Assembly (NCBI GenBank): GCA_002699585.1
Contig: PABP01000038.1
Span: 248,001-312,000, forward strand
Direction of reading: 5' to 3'
DNA: 64,000 nucleotides
DNA from: Anaerolineaceae bacterium
GTDB lineage: Bacteria > Chloroflexota > Anaerolineae > Aggregatilineales > Phototrophicaceae
Within the stretch, counting starts at the first letter, position 1. Every line of letters starts with the position of its first letter. Below are positions 1 through 9,025 of this stretch, piece by piece. The position numbers and the translations under genes are program-made. The notes beneath the pieces were generated by a model. That model was not told the origin of the DNA. It searched no databases and saw only the letters and a program-made list of their open reading frames with translations.

Positions 1-844
1 TGGGCGTTCCTCTCAGGCTGTACATGATAGCATTACGCAAAAGCTCCTGCAAGGCATAGCGCAAGTAACGTGGTGCACCTTTGATGTACAGCTCATTGGG
101 CATTTCAAGTTCAATACGCGACATGTAATCGGCTTGATTTTCTGTTTCCGGGTCCAGCAGTTGGATTTCATGCAGCTCTTCCACGAAGTCTTCCATGAAA
201 TCCACCATATCGATTTTGCGGCGCTCCTGGCGAACGGTCTCGCGAATGTCACCCGTGCGCAGGGCTTCCAGCCGTTCCAGCAGCATCATGAAGCGATTGG
301 CGCGGCTCATGTGGTTGGCAATCAGTCGGGTGAAGCCACCAATACGGCGCGCAATCCGCGCTTCAGCAGAGTCGCCATCGTCGGCATGCTGCTGGAGCGT
401 CTTCTGAATCAAATCAACATGGCCCTGGGTTGTCCGAACGGCGTCGCGCATTTCATCACGGAAGCGGCCAATCACCTGATCGACGACCTGCCAGTCGGTA
501 ACATCCAGTGTCAGCATGGTGTAGATCACCCCGCCTGCCCCAACAATGCTTGAGGCCCAACACGGGATATATTCACCAGAACGGAAGATATGGAAGCGCT
601 GCGGCTCCGCGGCTTGCAACATCCGTTTACGGACAGCCGCCAGTTTGTATTCATCGTCGTTGATGCCTGTATCGAACAAGGCTTCCGCCAGGGGCCAGCC
701 TTCATTGCGGATGACGCGCAGATCATTCCCAAGGAGCGTCCCCGCCGCCCGATTATGTAAGACCAATCGACCGTCTGATCCGAAGATCAAGACGCCGTGG
801 CCCAATGCATCCAATACAAGTTCGATGTCTAAAGCTTCCGCCAT
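1..844 (-). CDS. PAS-domain histidine-kinase-like protein, partial, lacks phosphoacceptor His
   Basis: A continuous minus-strand reading frame starts at ATG 842-844 and runs off the left edge of the window (at least 281 codons). An N-terminal PAS-like domain (about residues 5-115; GHGVLIFGSDGRLVLHNRAA) is followed by a dimerisation-helix region and the start of an HATPase domain with an N-box (LQELLRNAIMYS, about 267-278). Where kinases have HELRTP the protein reads DEMRDA, so Asp (about residue 130) sits at the His position. The rest of that helix aligns well (QGHVDLI against the usual QGYLELL). It is therefore a kinase-fold protein that probably cannot autophosphorylate by the usual route, and could be a scaffold or a degenerate paralogue. 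No membrane segment or signal peptide is visible. A promoter-like site lies just upstream at 882-910. The missing C-terminus leaves the ATP-binding motifs untested. Confidence 0.8.
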   Translation of the reverse strand, partial: MAEALDIELVLDALGHGVLIFGSDGRLVLHNRAAGTLLGNDLRVIRNEGWPLAEALFDTGINDDEYKLAAVRKRMLQAAEPQRFHIFRSGEYIPCWASSIVGAGGVIYTMLTLDVTDWQVVDQVIGRFRDEMRDAVRTTQGHVDLIQKTLQQHADDGDSAEARIARRIGGFTRLIANHMSRANRFMMLLERLEALRTGDIRETVRQERRKIDMVDFMEDFVEELHEIQLLDPETENQADYMSRIELEMPNELYIKGAPRYLRYALQELLRNAIMYSLRGTP

Positions 845-881
845 AGCCCATCCTGGTGTGGGTCAGCAATACGTACTTTTG

Positions 882-910
882 AGTATACCCCCAGGTCAAA
901 TTCACCACAA
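882..910 (-). promoter_or_regulatory. Predicted sigma-70 promoter for the PAS kinase-like gene
   Basis: On the minus strand TTGTGG (905-910) is separated by exactly 17 nt from TATACT (882-887). The start codon follows about 38 nt downstream of the -10. The same TTGTGG-17-TATACT pair occurs at 14754-14782. This suggests the gene is transcribed separately from lysS upstream. Confidence 0.5.
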
Positions 911-962
911 TTGAAGAATAGTGCCAGTCCTGAGGGATGCCCAAAGAGCAACCCTCGATTAA

Positions 963-2513
963 CTATTCAGCACCTTGCTGGCGCATATGCGGGAACAGCA
1001 GTACATCGCGGATGGTGCGCTGGTCGGTGAGCAGCATCACCAGACGATCCACACCCATGCCGAAGCCACCATTGGGTGGCATGCCGTAGCGCATGGCGCG
1101 CAGATAATCTTCATCAAGCGGCGTTTCATCATCGTCGCCTTCACGATAGAGGGCAGCCATGAATTCAAAGCGCTGTTGCTGAATCAAGGGGTCGTTCAAC
1201 TCGGTGAAAGCATTGCCCATTTCCATACCGGCGATGAAGAACTCAAAGCGCTCAACATGAACATCATCACCCGCATCTTTGGCAAATGGGGAAACATCAC
1301 GCGGATACTCGGTGATAAAAGTCGGCTGGATGAGTTCTTTTTCAACATAATCACCCAGCAGATGTTCGACGACCAAACGCCCCCAGGGTTCACCGGGTTT
1401 GAGCTTGGCATCGAATTTTTCCTGCATCATGACCGCTAGCGATTCCGCATCGGGGTAATCCATATAGTCGATGCCAAGTACTTCCTTGACCGCTTCGCGG
1501 ATGGTCATACGGCGCCAGGGTGGCGACATATCAATTTCCTGGCCCTGGAACGTGATGATCGGGCTACCTGTCACACGCTCAGCAATGTAGGCAAACATGC
1601 GCTCGGTGATGTCCATTACACCATGATAATCGATATAGGCTTTGTAAAACTCCATCATCGTGAATTCAGGATTGTGCTTCCAGCTCACACCTTCATTGCG
1701 GAAGTCGCGGCCAATCTCGTAGACGGCATCCAGGCCACCGACCAGCAGGCGCTTGAGGTAGAGTTCAAAGCTAATGCGAAGGAACAGGTCCTCGCCTAAT
1801 TGGTTGTGATGGGTCGTGAAGGGACGTGCGGCTGCACCACCGTAAATCGGCTGCAAAATAGGCGTCTCAACTTCGAGGAAGCCTTCGTTGTCCATGAATT
1901 CACGCATGGCCCTTAGCGTCAGGCTGCGCTTGCGGAAGACATCGCGCACGGTGCGGTTAACGGCCAGGTCAGCATAACGCTGGCGATAGCGCGTTTCTAC
2001 ATCGGTGAATTCACCAAACTCTACAACTGAGCCATCTTCGTTCACCTGCTGCTTAATGACTGGCAACGGGCTGACAGCCTTCGCCAGGAGCAAGAACTCA
2101 GATACCTTGACGCTCAGTTCACCGGCACGGGTACGCATCATATGGCCGGATGCCTGCACGAAGTCATCGACTTCGACTAGTTTTTCTTTGACAATCGCGT
2201 ACTGCTCTGCTGGCATATCGTTACGGCGCAGGAAAAGCTGCAAACGACCCGATTCATCCTCAATATGCATGAAGCTAACGCCGCCCTTCACATTCAGGCG
2301 ACGAATACGCCCGGTGACGGTCACGCTAATCGCCGCCAGGGCGGCTTCTGCTGCTTCGTCGTCGAGGCCATCTGTCGCTGCTTCGGCAGCCTGGATGGCA
2401 TCGCCAAGCGTATGCGAACGCTGCACCCGGCGCGGATAGAGGGCTACGCCACGCTCACGCAGGCGTTCGGCTTTATCAAGTCGTTCTTGCTCCAGCTTAT
2501 TCGGCTGCCACAT
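963..2513 (-). CDS. lysS: Lysyl-tRNA synthetase, class II
   Basis: 516 aa, close to the usual 490-510 aa of bacterial LysRS. It charges tRNA-Lys with lysine using ATP. An N-terminal OB-fold anticodon-binding domain (about 60-165; VTGRIRRLNVKGGVSFMHIE) precedes the class II catalytic core. Motif 1 is around EFMDNEGFLEVETPILQP, motif 2 contains RDFRNEG, and motif 3 is GFGMGVDRLVMLLT near the C-terminus. The LysRS signature GGAAARPFTTHHN is present. It lies downstream of greA with a terminator between them, so it probably has its own promoter. No Shine-Dalgarno is obvious before ATG 2513. Confidence 0.97.
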   Translation of the reverse strand: MWQPNKLEQERLDKAERLRERGVALYPRRVQRSHTLGDAIQAAEAATDGLDDEAAEAALAAISVTVTGRIRRLNVKGGVSFMHIEDESGRLQLFLRRNDMPAEQYAIVKEKLVEVDDFVQASGHMMRTRAGELSVKVSEFLLLAKAVSPLPVIKQQVNEDGSVVEFGEFTDVETRYRQRYADLAVNRTVRDVFRKRSLTLRAMREFMDNEGFLEVETPILQPIYGGAAARPFTTHHNQLGEDLFLRISFELYLKRLLVGGLDAVYEIGRDFRNEGVSWKHNPEFTMMEFYKAYIDYHGVMDITERMFAYIAERVTGSPIITFQGQEIDMSPPWRRMTIREAVKEVLGIDYMDYPDAESLAVMMQEKFDAKLKPGEPWGRLVVEHLLGDYVEKELIQPTFITEYPRDVSPFAKDAGDDVHVERFEFFIAGMEMGNAFTELNDPLIQQQRFEFMAALYREGDDDETPLDEDYLRAMRYGMPPNGGFGMGVDRLVMLLTDQRTIRDVLLFPHMRQQGAE

Positions 2514-2631
2514 AAGGGGTTGATTCTCCAGCAGTTGGGCTTGAAAAACGGGATGCGGATAATCACATCACCGTCCAAGGCATCTTTCACAATATGGTTT
2601 TCACAGTGGTTGTATGGTAGTAGAGATAGCC

Positions 2632-2666
2632 ATAAAAACAAAGGGCACACTCATCAGAGTGCGCCC
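2632..2666 (-). terminator. Rho-independent terminator after greA
   Basis: On the minus strand a stem GGGC-A-CACTC / GAGTG-C-GCCC (2643-2666, loop ATCA, one internal mismatch) is followed by a T-rich tract (complement of 2632-2642). It lies 27 nt past the greA stop codon, and separates greA from lysS. Confidence 0.75.
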
Positions 2667-2692
2667 TCAATAAGCTCGTGAAAAAGTTGAAC

Positions 2693-3166
2693 TCAGTTGA
2701 TGGACTTAATGACGAAGGTCAGATCGCCATCGGGCGCGCTGATGGTCACTTTATCGCCGACTTTTTGGCCGACAAGCGCCTGCCCCAGCGGGCTTTCGAT
2801 GGAAATCTTGCCCTGACGCGGGTTCGCCTCTGCCGGGCCAACCAGACGGTAGTCTTCAGTCTCTTTGGTGCCACGCTCCGTAACAGTGACTTTTGACCCA
2901 ATCTGGATCGTATCAGTCGCTCCGGTATCTTCGATAATCATCGCATTGCGCAGGATTTGCGATGCCCGTGTAATTTCTGCTTCTACAAAAGCCTGTTCGT
3001 TTTTGGCTTCTTCGTATTGATTATTTTCAACGAGTTCACCACCATCTTCCAAAGCCAGCTTCAAGCGTTCAGCGACTTCTGGACGGCGAACATTAATGAG
3101 ATATTCCAGCTTCTTTTCTAAGGAAGCCTTACCTTCAGGGGTCAGATATTCGACTTTCTCCACCAT
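2693..3166 (-). CDS. greA: Transcription elongation factor GreA
   Basis: 157 aa, the usual GreA length. It binds the secondary channel of RNA polymerase and stimulates cleavage of backtracked transcripts. The N-terminal coiled coil (about 1-75) carries the tip loop. It reads GGELVENNQYEEA where most GreA proteins have GDLSENAEY, so the first catalytic acidic residue is Glu instead of Asp. The C-terminal FKBP-like domain ends SPLGQALVGQKVGDKVTI. An AAGGAGA ribosome binding site lies 7 nt before the ATG. It is flanked on both sides by terminators and so is probably monocistronic. Confidence 0.96.
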   Translation of the reverse strand: MVEKVEYLTPEGKASLEKKLEYLINVRRPEVAERLKLALEDGGELVENNQYEEAKNEQAFVEAEITRASQILRNAMIIEDTGATDTIQIGSKVTVTERGTKETEDYRLVGPAEANPRQGKISIESPLGQALVGQKVGDKVTISAPDGDLTFVIKSIN

Positions 3167-3482
3167 TGGCGGTCTCCTTACTTACATACGCACATGTTGA
3201 TTACGCTCTCGACGCCGCTTGCAAAACTGCAACTCGGCACACGATTTCACACCAGTTTTTGCTCAAGGTCTTTCAACAAAAATGCTACTTGCAAAAGCGC
3301 CGTAGCCTGAGTGTAAAAAACACAGCCTGCGCTGTGTCTGAGTTTTTTATGTTTTCGCAGCACTTTATCATGAAAATATATGACTGTAAAGTAAAAACTA
3401 CGATAAATCGCGCTGCTAAATTCACATGAACTACAAAGCAGGTAGATTTGTATTGCTTATGATGGCCATCGCAGCGCGTATC
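3167..3482. other. 316-bp intergenic region between a histidine kinase gene and greA
   Basis: This AT-richer stretch holds the terminator of the upstream kinase gene (3315-3337). By position it should also hold the greA promoter. I could not pick a convincing -35/-10 pair for greA. No gene is evident on either strand; a plus-strand frame at 3166-3429 has no coding character. Confidence 0.5.
3315..3337 (-). terminator. Rho-independent terminator after the 297-aa histidine kinase
   Basis: A 7-bp perfect stem ACACAGC/GCTGTGT with loop CTGC (3320-3337) is followed on the minus strand by six U residues. A second T run lies on the plus-strand side (3343-3348), so it could act in both directions. 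Confidence 0.75.
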
Positions 3483-4376
3483 TTACGACATCCCTTTGAT
3501 TTTGATCGTAAACGTCGTGCCGTCCCCGGATGTGCTTTCCACATCAATCGTGCCACCGAGCTTTTCAATTAACCCATAGGCAATCGGGATGCCCAACCCA
3601 CTGCCCTTAAATTCGCGGACATGGTCGCTATCTGCGCGGAAGTAGATTTCGCCTAGTTTGCCACGTTCTTCATCGGACATGCCGATACCATTATCAGTCA
3701 CGGTGATGACCAGCGTACTGCCATCAGCAGCACCTTTGACCGTCACCTCGCCCGTTTCCTCTTCGCTATAGCGCAGGCCATTTTCCACAAGTTTGTTGAT
3801 CGCCAAAGCGAGCATATCGCCATCGGTCGTCAACAAAGGCAAACCATCTGGAATTTCAAACGTCAATTTGCGATTCAATTCTTCCGCGACAGGCTGCATG
3901 GCCTTTTCAACACGCATGGCAATGTTCTTGAACAGGTCCATCTTTTCATCAATTTTGAGCGTGTCTTTGCGGATTTTATTCATGTAACTGACATCCGCCA
4001 GCAGCGCTTCCATGCGCTTGACGTTCGTCTTAACGACACCCAGGAACTGTTTTTGCATGTCATTGAGTTCGCCCATGCTGCCGAGCATATCGGTGTAGCC
4101 GCGAATGCTGGTCATGGGCGTACGAAGTTCATGGACAGCATGGCCGACAAAATAAGCCTCCTCTTCCATGTAAGCGCCCATATCACCCGGAACAGATGCC
4201 TGACGTTTGGCTTCCGCAAGCGCCTCCTGGTGCTGCTCCTGGGCGTTACTGAGTTGCTCGGCGATGGCTTCGATTTGGCCGGGTAAGCGAATTGGAATAA
4301 TCTGGCCCGTACGCGCCGCCTCCAACAACTCATCGAGTGCCGCGCGTGCCTGCGCCAGCGCATTTTGTTCGGACAT
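3483..4376 (-). CDS. Soluble sensor histidine kinase
   Basis: 297 aa. A short helical N-terminus (about 1-65, rich in Ala, Glu and Gln, likely coiled coil) replaces any recognisable sensor domain. The HisKA domain carries an intact H-box (GHAVHELRTPMTSIRGY, about 77-93). The HATPase has an N-box (LVENGLRYS), a G1 box (VTDNGIGMSDEE) and a G2 box (KGSGLGIPIAYGLIEKLGG). With no membrane span it is probably cytoplasmic and driven by a partner. It lies 76 bp downstream of the GAF kinase, in the same direction, so the two may be co-transcribed. No response regulator is adjacent. Confidence 0.9.
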   Translation of the reverse strand: MSEQNALAQARAALDELLEAARTGQIIPIRLPGQIEAIAEQLSNAQEQHQEALAEAKRQASVPGDMGAYMEEEAYFVGHAVHELRTPMTSIRGYTDMLGSMGELNDMQKQFLGVVKTNVKRMEALLADVSYMNKIRKDTLKIDEKMDLFKNIAMRVEKAMQPVAEELNRKLTFEIPDGLPLLTTDGDMLALAINKLVENGLRYSEEETGEVTVKGAADGSTLVITVTDNGIGMSDEERGKLGEIYFRADSDHVREFKGSGLGIPIAYGLIEKLGGTIDVESTSGDGTTFTIKIKGMS

Positions 4377-4452
4377 GACATGGCCCCTTTATGACAGGTC
4401 AGCTATGTGTCCATTGTAATCAAATTGAGGCATTCTGACATTGAGATCAGGT

Positions 4453-6315
4453 TTAAGATTCCGACAAGCTGGATGTGCGTACGGTAATCGGCAAGCAAAA
4501 CGAAAAGCGAGAGCCTTTGCCCGGTTCACTTTCAACACGCAGTTGATCTCCCATCTGTCGGATAATCAACTGAGTGATTGTAAGTCCCAGGCCTGTCCCT
4601 GGCTGAGAACGGGTGTACTTATCGCTAGCCCGCCAGAAGCGCTTGCCAATATTAGCCAATTGGCTCGTATCCATACCAATGCCCGTATCCGAGACTGCAA
4701 ATTCGAGCTTGTCACCCTGTTTCTGCACGCTGAGGGTTATTTTGCCACCATTCGGTGTGTATTTGTACGCATTGCTGATAAGGTTATTCAAGACCTGAAG
4801 CAAGCGGTAAAAATCAGCCTGAACATTGGGCAAGTTCTCGCCGACCTCGACGATCCATTCATGTTCGCGAGCTTTGATTTCCGGCATCACCGTGTTGCGA
4901 GCAGATTCTACCAGTTCATCAATTACGACAGTCGTTGGTTCGAAATAAAACAGGCCACTTTCAATTCGGCTGATGTCAGAGAGATCAGACACAATGGCGG
5001 TCATGTGGTCAATCGTACCAATGATGTGCTGCGAATAGCGTTCAATAGACTCCGCATCCAGCTCATGACGCCGCATGTTTAGAAGCTCAGCATAGCCCCG
5101 AATGCTGCTCATCGGGGATTTGAGGTCATGCGCGACGATGCCCACAAACTCACTCTTAGCGCGATCCGCCTCTTTGATGCCCGCATATAAACGCGCATTT
5201 TCCAGGGTAATCGCCGCACGCGATGCCAATCGAACCAGCATATCGCGCTGATCCTCGGTGATTTGATGTTCCGCACAGCCCTTGAGCACAATGATAGCAA
5301 AGGTCTTTTCATTAACGATTAAAGGCAGCCCCAATAGTTGCTCACCCTCTCCATCGCTAAACAGCTCGACTTTGCCCGTATCCCATATGTGCTTTAGGGG
5401 CGGATAGGTTGCACCCAGATCTTCGAATTCTGCAACATCCAGGGTGGCACCATCCACATAGTAAGTCAGCACGCTGCGGATTGGCTCCCCTTTGGAGGCT
5501 ATTTGTCCCAAACATGCGCAGGTGGCATTCGCCAGACGACAGGCAATTTCTAACAGGGCCATACCGGCCTCGTCAAAATCGACCAACCCACTGAGCTTTT
5601 GATCTATACGACGCAATTCGCGCAGTTGGTCAATACGATGCGTCAGTTCCGCGCCGGTAACCGAGAACAGCTTGGCATTATCAATAGCGACCGCAGCTTG
5701 TCCGGCAAGTGTCTCAAGAAAGGTCAAGTCATCGTTGCTAAATAACCCTGCCGAACCCTGGTTTTCGACATATACCGCACCGATAACACCACCACGAACC
5801 AACAAGGGAATGGACATAATACTGCGCAGCGAAAGATCCACGATGCTGGATTGACCAGAAAAACGGGGGTCTTCTACGGCGTTGCTGGTGAGCACGCTCT
5901 CTGCATGGTCAATGGCATAGTTGACAATCGTGCGACTGTATTGCACCTCATCTGGCGAGAGACTGGTCTGGTCAAATTGGCGCGCGACTTTCAGTTCGGG
6001 TTCGCCATCATCGGATAACAGCATCAAAAAGCCGTGTTCCGCACCAGTCAGGCGGATACAGGCATCCATAACCTGCTCAAGAACTGTATCCAGGTCGAGC
6101 GATGTCCCGATAGCTTTCGTCACATCGTAGAGCGAATCCAGCCGAGAGCGCTCCGGCAGCTCACTCTGGTTCGCAATCAGAAGCTCCATCGTGCTAGCGA
6201 TCTGCTTGAGCAAGTCTTGCAGATAGTCAGCATCAATATGTTTACGTAGACGTGCGTCCAGCAAACGCATGATGCGCCTCGCATTTTTGACTTCTTTCTC
6301 ACTAAGGTGCGGCAT
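4453..6315 (-). CDS. Double-GAF sensor histidine kinase
   Basis: 620 aa, cytoplasmic. An N-terminal helical region (1-60) is followed by a GAF domain (about 65-220; SLDLDTVLEQVMDACIRLTG, then GVIGAVYVENQ). A second GAF-like module follows (about 235-375). The HisKA domain has an intact H-box (VGIVAHDLKSPMSSIRGY). The C-terminal HATPase shows an N-box (LNNLISNAYKYTPNGG), a G1 box (VSDTGIGMD) and a G2 box (QPGTGLGLTITQLIIRQMGG-like). GAF domains bind small ligands or chromophores, but no specific ligand can be read here. It lies 19 bp after nth in the same direction, and upstream of a second histidine kinase gene. Confidence 0.92.
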   Translation of the reverse strand: MPHLSEKEVKNARRIMRLLDARLRKHIDADYLQDLLKQIASTMELLIANQSELPERSRLDSLYDVTKAIGTSLDLDTVLEQVMDACIRLTGAEHGFLMLLSDDGEPELKVARQFDQTSLSPDEVQYSRTIVNYAIDHAESVLTSNAVEDPRFSGQSSIVDLSLRSIMSIPLLVRGGVIGAVYVENQGSAGLFSNDDLTFLETLAGQAAVAIDNAKLFSVTGAELTHRIDQLRELRRIDQKLSGLVDFDEAGMALLEIACRLANATCACLGQIASKGEPIRSVLTYYVDGATLDVAEFEDLGATYPPLKHIWDTGKVELFSDGEGEQLLGLPLIVNEKTFAIIVLKGCAEHQITEDQRDMLVRLASRAAITLENARLYAGIKEADRAKSEFVGIVAHDLKSPMSSIRGYAELLNMRRHELDAESIERYSQHIIGTIDHMTAIVSDLSDISRIESGLFYFEPTTVVIDELVESARNTVMPEIKAREHEWIVEVGENLPNVQADFYRLLQVLNNLISNAYKYTPNGGKITLSVQKQGDKLEFAVSDTGIGMDTSQLANIGKRFWRASDKYTRSQPGTGLGLTITQLIIRQMGDQLRVESEPGKGSRFSFCLPITVRTSSLSES

Positions 6316-6334
6316 TCATCTCAGCTTTCTAAAC

Positions 6335-7030
6335 CTAACCCTTTTGGGCTTCGGTGAGGTAATAATCACAATATTGAGAAATCGGGCACTGATCGCAGAG
6401 TGGGCCGCGCGCCTTGCAGATAGCACGTCCATGATAAATCATCTGCAAGTGAAATGGATAATACTCTTCCGAGGGGACGATGGCTTCCATAGCGGGATGG
6501 GCATTATTCGCGCTAATCTTTTCCGGTAGAAAACCGAGTCGCTTGCCCACCCGATGGATATGGGTATCCACCGGAAAAGCTGGCATGCCATAGCCAAAGC
6601 AAAGGACAATCGCGGCAGTCTTGGGGCCGACCCCAGGCAAGGCCATCAACCATTCTTTGGCCTCCTCAACAGGCATATCTTCCAGAAAGTCGATGTTATA
6701 TTCACCGCGCTCATCGTAGATTTGAGCAAGCGCAGCCTGGATACGTGGGCCTTTTGAATTGGCCAACCCCGCCGGACGAATCGTATCAATGAACTCGTCT
6801 TCCGGGGCATGACATACAGCGTCCCAGTTGGGGTATTTCGCCTTTAGGGCATCAAAACCGCGATCCCGATTGGCATCGGTTGTGCTCTGGCTGAGGATAC
6901 AACTGACGAGTTCGTCCATACCATCATGCGGCTTAAAGGTCTTACGACCATATTCGGCTTCTAAAAGAGGCGCTATTTTCCGATATTTTTCTTGAAGTGC
7001 CTCAATATCTTTGTTGGCAGGATTGCCCAT
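6335..7030 (-). CDS. nth: Endonuclease III (DNA glycosylase/AP lyase)
   Basis: 231 aa, slightly longer than the 211 aa of E. coli Nth. It removes oxidised pyrimidines in base-excision repair. The helix-hairpin-helix LPGVGPKTAAIVL carries the catalytic Lys, and VDTHIHRVGKRLG carries the catalytic Asp. A C-terminal iron-sulfur cluster motif fits Cx6Cx2Cx5C (from AICKARGPLC to SQYC). An N-terminal extension of about 20 residues precedes the helical core. Its start lies 93 bp from the next gene upstream. Confidence 0.93.
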   Translation of the reverse strand: MGNPANKDIEALQEKYRKIAPLLEAEYGRKTFKPHDGMDELVSCILSQSTTDANRDRGFDALKAKYPNWDAVCHAPEDEFIDTIRPAGLANSKGPRIQAALAQIYDERGEYNIDFLEDMPVEEAKEWLMALPGVGPKTAAIVLCFGYGMPAFPVDTHIHRVGKRLGFLPEKISANNAHPAMEAIVPSEEYYPFHLQMIYHGRAICKARGPLCDQCPISQYCDYYLTEAQKG

Positions 7031-7123
7031 TATATGACCTTCTATTCTTGCTTCTATTTGATTCTACTATTGACCAACGGATCCAAACGTAAGACACGGA
7101 TATATTTATCGAAATAATGCATT

Positions 7124-8197
7124 CTATCCTTGAATGCTACCCAAGAATGTCGCTTCTGCAACTTTTTGGAGTTGCCCCGTTTCTAGGCTGACCTTCCAGG
7201 TGCCGTTGTTCTGCACGCTGGTGAATAGAATCGCGCTGTTGTCTTCGGTCCACTGCAACGGATGCACATAGGTTGTAATGGGTTCCGTCAGCGGGCGCTG
7301 CGTCATCGACTGTAGATCCACTAACATAAAAACCGTGCGGATCGACTGCTGCTGCGTACCAAAATCAGCGACATCAGAGAGCGCATAGACGGCCAGCAAG
7401 CCATCATCCGTCAGCAGGACATCACCAGCCTGGGTAAAGTTGTTAAATTGCTGTGCAGCAATAGTGACAGCCCGATCACTCGACAGGTTGTAGTAGCGCA
7501 CATCAAAACCAGCGGGATTGTTATTCAGACTGAGGCGCACGAAGGCATCTCCCCGGATGCCCGCCCCACAAAAACAGCCCGGTTCATCGGGCAACGGGGT
7601 TAGCCCGCCTGTCTCCATGTCGAGTCGATGCAGACCAGCATACTGACTATACGCAACGTAACGCTCCAGACCATCCGGGTACATATCGACATAGAGCGAT
7701 TGGCCATCCTGGCTAAATGCAATCGGCAAGACCCGGACGCCTGTCTGTGGGCCATCTGCGAGAACCTCATGCGGTCCAGTGCCATCACTGGTCAAAACGC
7801 GTGTAACTGTTGTGATGGCTTCTGGCGGGCCATAGGTTAGCGTCCAGGCGATGAGGCGATTGTCATCAGATGTCGCCCAATCAATGCGCCGTGCGGTTTC
7901 ATCCATGTGGATATACGGGTGTTCAGCGGGCTGTGGACTATCCGGTTGCGCATAGAGGACAGTCCGTTGGCTGGCATCATAATAAAGGATACCATTCCGC
8001 AGGCGCGTATAACGCTCACCCTGGGTGGGTATACGCTGTGTTTCACCCGTGAGCACATCGACGAATATCAGCGTATCAGTCGATGCGCCACGTTCAAGAA
8101 AAACATCCCATACGCCATCGCTATCTGCCAGCGTGATGGCACCGACTGCTAGCAAAACAATCGACATCAGGCACATACCCAAAAAACGGCGCATCAT
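7124..8197 (-). CDS. Exported TolB/WD40-like beta-propeller protein
   Basis: 357 aa. It begins with a signal peptide (MMRRFLGMCLMSIVLLAVGAI) and has no lipobox I can identify. The rest is beta-rich, with repeats of the kind seen in propellers: ASDDNRLIAWTL, FSQDGQSLYVDM and WTEDNSAILFTS are DxxS/IxF-type blade starts. It resembles TolB-like periplasmic or surface proteins, but no enzymatic motif is visible. The start overlaps the sirtuin stop codon by 4 nt (ATGA), which indicates translational coupling. The specific function is unknown. Confidence 0.7.
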   Translation of the reverse strand: MMRRFLGMCLMSIVLLAVGAITLADSDGVWDVFLERGASTDTLIFVDVLTGETQRIPTQGERYTRLRNGILYYDASQRTVLYAQPDSPQPAEHPYIHMDETARRIDWATSDDNRLIAWTLTYGPPEAITTVTRVLTSDGTGPHEVLADGPQTGVRVLPIAFSQDGQSLYVDMYPDGLERYVAYSQYAGLHRLDMETGGLTPLPDEPGCFCGAGIRGDAFVRLSLNNNPAGFDVRYYNLSSDRAVTIAAQQFNNFTQAGDVLLTDDGLLAVYALSDVADFGTQQQSIRTVFMLVDLQSMTQRPLTEPITTYVHPLQWTEDNSAILFTSVQNNGTWKVSLETGQLQKVAEATFLGSIQG

Positions 8198-8952
8198 CCC
8201 TCCAAAGCCGTGATGACCTGTGGTAATAACTCCCCCGATGCGCCTGTCAGCTTCACTTTTGCAAGCGGCGTGATGGGCGTTGTATCCGGGTTGACTTCAA
8301 TAATAGACGCGCCATTTTGAGCTGCAAGCATGGGCAGTTGCGCCGCCGGGTTCACCAAGCCGGATGTACCCACAACGAGCATGACATCACAGAGCTGGCT
8401 GGCTTCAATCGCGCGATTGATAGCATGTACGGGGAGCGTCTCGCCAAACCAAACGACATCAGGCCGAACCATGCCCCCACAATATGGGCAGCGTGGCGGG
8501 ACGCTCTGGTCGGTTGGATCAAGGTTTTCTATCAAGGTCGGTTCACCCTGGCAATTATCGAGACACTTATTACGAGCGATATTCCCATGCAGGTGAACAA
8601 TGTCCTGTGACCCGGCGCGTTCATGCAGATCATCTACGTTTTGTGTCACAGTAAGGACGTCGCCTGGATGAAGTTGCTCCAGTAGCGCGAGGGCCATATG
8701 CCCCGCATTGGGCATCGATTCGCTGACAAGGCCACGCCGCCATTCATACCACTCCCAAACAAGCTGGGGATTGGCGCGAAAAGCATGCGGTGTCGCAAGC
8801 TGCTGCGGGTCGTAGCGCGCCCAAAGACCATCCATTGCCTCCCGAAACGTAGGCACACCTGATTCTTTGCTGACACCTGCGCCTGTCAAAATGACGAGGT
8901 GCCGAGCACTGCGGATGAGGTCAGCAGCATATTGTATCGGTTCCTGGGACAT
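8194..8952 (-). CDS. cobB: SIR2 family NAD-dependent protein deacylase
   Basis: About 252 aa from ATG 8952; an upstream TTG at 8973 is also in frame. Sirtuin motifs are in order: GAGVSKESGVPTFR (NAD binding), TQNVDDLHERAG, HLHGN with the catalytic His, a zinc site from two pairs (KCLDNC and CPYC), and VVGTSGLVNPAA. The YEWRR segment keeps the Tyr-x-x-Arg pair of class III sirtuins that accept succinyl or malonyl lysine, so desuccinylase activity is likely (inference). It is the first gene of a two-gene unit with the propeller protein, and is divergent from the ABM gene. Confidence 0.9.
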   Translation of the reverse strand: MSQEPIQYAADLIRSARHLVILTGAGVSKESGVPTFREAMDGLWARYDPQQLATPHAFRANPQLVWEWYEWRRGLVSESMPNAGHMALALLEQLHPGDVLTVTQNVDDLHERAGSQDIVHLHGNIARNKCLDNCQGEPTLIENLDPTDQSVPPRCPYCGGMVRPDVVWFGETLPVHAINRAIEASQLCDVMLVVGTSGLVNPAAQLPMLAAQNGASIIEVNPDTTPITPLAKVKLTGASGELLPQVITALEG

Positions 8953-8978
8953 CGGCGTACTTCTGCCCTTCAAACACC

Positions 8979-8987
8979 TGCTACAAT
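8979..8987 (+). promoter_or_regulatory. Extended -10 promoter element for the ABM gene
   Basis: TGCTACAAT (TG, one base, then TACAAT) lies about 39 nt before ATG 9026, with no good -35 at 17 nt. It is one of several TGnTAnAnT-type elements in this window. Confidence 0.4.
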
Positions 8988-9025
8988 CAGCGCCATCTTA
9001 CCCGTGAGATAACAAGAGAACAACT

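Noticed and set aside
134-553. Plus-strand frame of 139 aa antisense to the PAS kinase-like gene
   Set aside because: The minus strand has a continuous partial gene with clear PAS and kinase motifs; the antisense frame has no family features.
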